DNA from: Dendrobium chrysotoxum
Taxonomy: Eukaryota; Streptophyta; Magnoliopsida; Asparagales; Orchidaceae
Length of the DNA stretch: 64,000 nt
Direction: 5' to 3'
Assembly (NCBI GenBank): GCA_019925795.1
Contig: CM034311.1
Coordinates: 16,932,926-16,996,925, forward strand
Both the position numbers and the translations under genes were made by a program. Positions 59,271-64,000 of the stretch are shown piece by piece. Numbering within the stretch: the stretch's first letter is position 1; each line of letters opens with the position of its first letter. The notes under the pieces are model-generated. The model worked only from the letters and a program-made list of their open reading frames with translations. It did not search any database and was not told the DNA's origin.

Positions 59271-59840
59271 AATTTATAATTGTAATATAGTATTGATGTC
59301 TTGGTTTGCATTAATTGCTGTCTTGGTTTGCTGGTTTATTTGTGTTGCTATCTTTGGTATTTAGTATTTACCTGCAGCTTCTGATTTTTAAAATTTTTCC
59401 TTTGCTGGCTGCTAATTGGGTCGGTTTCCTATTAACTGCTGTTAACTGGGTCTGCGGGTTAAAACGGGTTGACCCGAACCCGGCCCGGGTCGGGTTCGGG
59501 TCCTGAAAAGTGACCCGGATACCTTACCGGGTCGGGTTAGGGTTGACCCGAATAAATTCGGGTCAGGTCGGGTTCGACCCGAACCCGACCCGTGACCCGG
59601 TTTTGACAGGCCTAGTGAATACCCATCAACAAGAAAGGGATTTTGCCCCAACCGGTGATGCAAAAAATTCGTCAGGCATGTTTTGTTAAGAAATTTCATA
59701 ATAGTAATTCTTAAATTGTCTTAGTGAATGCATGTGGCATGTGATGGTATAAGATCATACACACGACACCGAAAGGTTAATATAAAGAAATTGAGTCTTC
59801 ACAATATTTAAGTAAGCCAAGGTAGGAGGTAATGTATGCC

Positions 59841-60008
59841 AAGGTAATAATTCATAGTGATCATGGTGGAGAATTTGAAAATGATAGGTTTGAATCTTTT
59901 GATCGAGAAATAGGAATAGAACATAATTTCTCTGCCCACAGAACCCCCTAGTAGAATAGAATAGCTAAAAGAAAAAATAAAACCTTGGTGGAAGCTGCTA
60001 GAGCAATA
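59841..60008 (+). pseudogene. Sirevirus integrase fragment
   Basis: One open block reads IIHSDHGGEFENDRFESF and, past two adjacent TAG codons, KRKNKTLVEAARAI, aligning with integrase of the young element (42079-42245). The two stops are both CAG/CAA-type to TAG changes, consistent with cytosine deamination of a methylated copy. No LTRs are nearby. Confidence 0.8.
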
Positions 60009-60700
60009 CGAGTTGTACCAAATTTGATAACTATTGAGTAAAATATTCAGCACTTAGAAATACTTATGGTCATCTTAAAATAGATATTTTACAAGAAATA
60101 ATTCCTTAAATTATCTTCGTTAGTAAAATAATATTAGGATGATATCTTGATAATATTTAGCTAGTGACTAAATAGAAATTCATCAATTATGAATATTACA
60201 TATTAAATTAATATAAATTGAGATTTAGTACATTATGTGTAACATATTAGACATAAGTTTGGATATGATTATACTACTTAGTATTTAAGTAGGCTAACTC
60301 AGGACGTAGTAATACTTATAATTTAGTTTGACAGATTTAAGATAAAATGATATACAATTTGAGCATTTAAATATATCTTGATTAGTAATTTATAACCATC
60401 ATAAAGATTTAACTAGATATCAATTGATTACTAGTGTCCAAATATAGATCGTAAATGGCATGAGAGTTAATTTACTAAAAACATTAAAATAATCTAATTT
60501 TTATAACTTAAATCTAATCTTCAAAATATTCAATAAATAATTATGTAATATGCATAATTAAAGGAATAACTTTGTTCAATATTCGAATAAATAATTAGCG
60601 AGTTATTATCATGAATTTATACCCTTTAACATAACTGAAGGATTTACGTAAGTTCTCCTTTCTTGGTAGTATGTCACAATTGATGCTATATTTCGGAAGA
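60009..60700. other. AT-rich spacer
   Basis: No gene seen. A direct repeat of GTATTTCGGA occurs near 60708-60737 at the next element's start. Confidence 0.4.
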
Positions 60701-60723
60701 GAGTTGCGTATTTCGGAAGAGAG

Positions 60724-62730
60724 TTGCGTATTTCGGACGAGTTCACACTAACATATATTGGTGGCAAAAATCAGCCGCTCATTGTAGATGACAACATTTT
60801 TCTTGCAATGCTGAAACTACGAATTATGCATGCACTAAGGATAAATTCAACATCAAATGCTGTTAACCTCACATGTCATTTTTGTGATAATGGTGGGTTC
60901 TATACGATACATGTCATCGATGATGAGGTTTGTGAGTTCATGTTGATGGAGGCTAAAAAATATATTGTCGTATTAGACATGGAGTTTGATGAAATACCAC
61001 AAACAGATGTTGCGGGCCCATCTACTCAAGTGTATATGTGAGTTAGTACTATCACTTTTGATGGTGCTTTATGTGGTACTTCTTCGCATCCTTGAGAACA
61101 TGTCCATGAATAAATAAAAAATATGTTATTGTAGGCCCACTCTGACGTCTGTTGCCTTGCGAGAGAGTGGAAGAGAGAACACAAGAACTGTGGAAGCTGA
61201 TTTTCATGGCCGCCTTAGTTTATGTGAGCGTCCAACTTTCCTGCAGCAATAGTCTCCATTACGACCTAGTGTGAGTGAACGTCCAACTGGGGAAACACCT
61301 TAGTATAATCAATTTGAAGATATCCGTGCCTCTGGGCCATGTATGCAGCACACTTCACACAATGAAAATAGCATGGTGGAAGGTTGCCAGATTGCTGAAC
61401 ATGAAGTAAATGCATACGAAACCATTGATGCTCCCACCGTAAATGTAGTTAGCTCAATAGAAGCTATTGTTCCAATAAAATTATATGAAAGTCAAATTTT
61501 CTCATACAAAGGAAGACTTGCAAATTGCGAGAAATGGATGGTCGATTATTCAGAATGTTCAATATTTAATTCGACATCCAACAAGAAACGGCTGACTATC
61601 ACATATGCCCAACATGCCAATTCACATTGCCCATGCCTTTGGCACTTATATGCGGCATGAAGTAAAAGATTAGGTGGGCTATAAAAAATATCTACATGTG
61701 GTCCTCCGCACACCTGCACCCACCCCATAATGACTGCTGGCCTTCACAATTGCACCTCAAAGTTTATATGTAGGAACATCATCCCAATAATTCGCCAATA
61801 ACTCGACATGAAGCCGAAGGAGATCATAGCTAGAATGGAGGCAAAGTTTAACATCATGTTTTCATACATAAAGGCATAGGACGCATGTAGAAAAGCTATC
61901 GAAGTAACTTTTGGTAGTTATGAAGGATCTTACCAATCTATTTTCTGTTTCATGGAGGCTATGCATTTGTCCCAACCTGGCACAGTCTACAATATTCAGC
62001 TGATAGATGGCGTATGCTTCAAGAGACTATTCTGCATATTTGGTCCATCTATCAATGGGTGGCCACACTGTCAGCCAGTGCTTAGCTTGGATGGAACTTT
62101 TTACTAAGAAAATACCGAGGGACCCTCCTTGCCACTGTAGGAATCAATGGAAAAAGTGGACTCTTTCCTTTGGCATTTATAGTTGTCAAATCAGAGAGTA
62201 ACGATTCATGGGGATGGTTCCTACATAGCCTATATAATTTGGTGCATCCAGTCAATGAGCTTAAAAATCTAAGCATCATCTCCTATAAGCATCCAGGCCA
62301 TATAAGGGGATGCAGGGCAGTATTTTTCAATGCGGTTTATAGACACTACCTTCATCACTTATGTGAAAACTTTAAAACGTTTATGCGTCAGTTGGGGATT
62401 CTAGATAGTGAGGGCCTAAGCAATATGATGTACTTTGCTGAAAACATGGATGATATATCGTACTTCAATCACATGAGTAAGAGGCGTTCGATTGGTTGGT
62501 ACAATGTGAAGTGTCAAAATGGTCCCTATTATTCGACGAAGGCCATCAGTATGGCATTATGACCACAAAATCATCAGAATTTTTAATGGTGTGCTTAGGC
62601 ATGCTTGTGGGCTTCCTATACAAGGAATAATAATGTCGTTAATCCTAAAGCATTCAGTGGAAGGTGTTAAATGGGCAGAGGAAGGCCAATCAAACTTTGT
62701 TCCATGTATGATGATTGCGCTACAATGAGC
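60724..62730 (+). pseudogene. Mutator-like (MULE) transposase, broken
   Basis: N-terminal exon 60724-61037, an apparent GTGAGT intron, exon from 61135. Two stops replace likely Gln codons (61247-61249, 61301-61303). Later blocks: KPKEIIARMEAKFNI, GSYEGSYQSIFCFMEAM and LSLDGTF; a one-base loss near 62100 then shifts the frame to KYRGTLLATVGINGK, FPLAFIVVKSESNDSWGWF and YLHHLCENFKTF. This is the MULE core order, DGT being the first catalytic Asp block. The SWIM-type zinc finger end is not recognisable. Confidence 0.8.
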
Positions 62731-63279
62731 CGAACGTGAAGCACATCATTGTCTTGAACTAGTTATGATAAAATAGAAATGAAATTGAAGTTGTTAATAC
62801 ATTATGTCGACCCAAAAAAGTAGAGATAATAAGTTCTAACTACTGCACGTGCACATGTAGCAAACCACAACTGTATCATGTACCTTATATACATGTCCTC
62901 GCGGTGGTCGGGGCAATACGATGGGATCATAATGCCTTCATATCACCATATTTATAGTTAATTCCTACAACACTATGTACTCCGGATTATTCCATGTCAT
63001 TCCTCCCAAGGACGTATGGCCCTCCTTCAATGAATAATATGGAATAATCCCTTTGATTGCTCCAGCTTTCAGGGGTCGTATTGATCGACCATCAATAAAT
63101 ATATTTTGTAATACAATACAAATAATTTGGTCACAATAGGGCTACTTGTCCATATAATCCTTCCTCGTCCAGGTATTTTATATAGCCTAAAGTTATTTTA
63201 GCAAATGCCAACTCATTATTTTAGCCTAAAGTTATTTTATTCAATATACTGATTACATTGTCAATTTTTAAAAGCATAT
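62731..63279. other. Spacer between MULE and plant-mobile-domain pseudogenes
   Basis: No frame supported. It could be part of one MULE carrying both genes; no TIR found. Confidence 0.35.
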
Positions 63280-64000
63280 ATGGCTGACAGATCGAGGCCT
63301 AGTCATGTCGGGAGGTGTACTGCCCAAGACATTATTGGAGAGGAAAGTTCCTCTTTATATATGAGCATAACATCACTCGGATTGTCACATAGGGGTCACA
63401 ATCTAGAACAGGTATAATGAACACCTAACAATTTGTAAATTCAACCTTAGTTTAATTGAAATGCTAAAATTATTTTTTATTTTTTTTCTCAGGCTTCCCC
63501 TTTGGTTATTACAACACATTTACAGATGGCACGTGAATGGCCAATTGAGTGCCCCCATCTAATATATATTTTGAGGAACTTTGGCCTAGATACCCTATGA
63601 CATTTATAGTTCATTCATCTTGATCATAACCTTATTACATCATTGGTTGAGAGATGGTGTCCCTTGACAAACACCTTCCAGTTCAAGATCGACGAGATGA
63701 CGATAATACTATAGAACGTGCAGGTTCTACTTGGCCTTAGAATTGATGGGCCCATAATTGTGGGGCAGAATGTAGTTGGTGTAGGATGTCGGTGGGTTAG
63801 TTTTACATATTATTGCGATGAGCTTCTGGATACACATCCTAGGAGGAATATAGTGTATCATGCACCAGGTGATGAGGATGACATCGCTACCTTTAGGATT
63901 GGTGCAACACAAGTCAAGTCGATGCTCCCACTTCGTTGGCTCTGTTGGACTTTCTATAAGGATTCATACGATAACTTAGCACTGGGGCCATTTCTCCAAC
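63280..64000 (+). pseudogene. Plant mobile domain (PMD) gene, broken and cut by window end
   Basis: Exon 1 63280-63411 (44 codons, phase 0), intron 63412-63492 with GT...CAG ends, exon 2 from 63493. Exon 2 has the PMD text LVERWCPLTNTFQFKIDEM, NVQVLLGLRIDGPIIVGQNV and later TQVKSMLPLRWL. TGA at 63597-63599, TAG at 63606-63608 and TAG at 63711-63713 interrupt it. PMD genes occur both as host genes (MAIN/MAIL) and inside transposons; next to a MULE, this is probably transposon-borne. Confidence 0.75.

Larger units (their letters stand above)
54846..59614 (+). mobile_element. Complete hAT transposon with 8-bp TSD
   Basis: Ends TAGGGCTGTCAAAA and, reverse-complemented, TAGGCCTGTCAAAA (13 of 14). 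The 8-bp duplication GTGAATAC lies at 54838-54845 and 59615-59622. Both ends carry dense subterminal words GGGTCGGGTT, GGGTTCGGGTC and CCCGAACCCG (54880-55030 and 59450-59600), the kind of sites hAT transposases bind. Inside is one full transposase gene with no stop in the deduced exons. Matching TSDs and near-perfect ends suggest a recent insertion that could still be active. Confidence 0.9.

Noticed and set aside
1..64000. tRNA, rRNA or snoRNA genes
   Set aside because: No cloverleaf-like or rRNA sequence was recognised by reading; a covariance-model scan would be needed to exclude small RNAs.

Overview
This window is nuclear DNA of a flowering plant. It is AT-rich, shows no operon-like gene packing, carries intron-split genes, and holds plant-specific families: DUF247, PCRK/PBL-type kinase, GDSL lipase, Sirevirus/Copia, L1 LINE, hAT, PIF/Harbinger, MULE and plant mobile domain. 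I cannot name the species; the low GC argues weakly against a grass. Most of the sequence is transposons in nested layers. Only one host gene looks intact.

Layout. 1-7.1 kb is intergenic and contains a degenerate GATCCTAGG-type array and a 24-bp perfect palindrome. A 567-bp non-autonomous hAT with an 8-bp target duplication lies at 7126-7692. A DUF247 gene is read from two exons (10462-11073 and 22039-22785, phase 0, 452 aa) around an 11-kb intron. Its promoter is duplicated about 1.94 kb upstream. The intron holds an old, antisense, pol-deleted Sirevirus (12839-19528, target duplication GAGAG) and a degenerate tandem array. A 139-bp inverted repeat follows the stop codon.

23-33.5 kb is a patchwork: an unassigned retroelement-like block with four copies of one hairpin motif, a 110-bp AT satellite, the 5' half of an L1 LINE, the LTR remnant of a third Sirevirus lineage, and an AGCTCGAG-rich element. 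33.5-36.6 kb holds a broken GDSL lipase, a 1350-bp Harbinger-like element carrying a kinase fragment, and a 232-bp Tourist-like MITE. A degenerate L1 LINE (36961-37749 plus 49278-53890) is split by a young Sirevirus (37750-49272, TSD AGTAT, LTRs of 1657 bp each and about 98% identical by eye). 54846-59614 is a complete hAT transposon with an open three-exon transposase, TIRs and an 8-bp TSD. The right end holds a Sirevirus integrase fragment, a broken MULE transposase and a broken plant-mobile-domain gene that runs off the window.

The most unusual signal is in the two Sireviruses. Their LTRs carry 15-bp palindromes (framework ATCGT-N5-ACGAT) arranged as pairs 21 bp apart. Seven pairs occur in each young LTR, a further array lies just upstream of the extra 3' ORF, and the old element has the same 21-bp geometry with a different core. 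Pair-to-pair distances cluster near 53, 92 and 105 bp. The transcribed part of the LTR also holds tandem stem-loops whose stems vary between copies but stay complementary.
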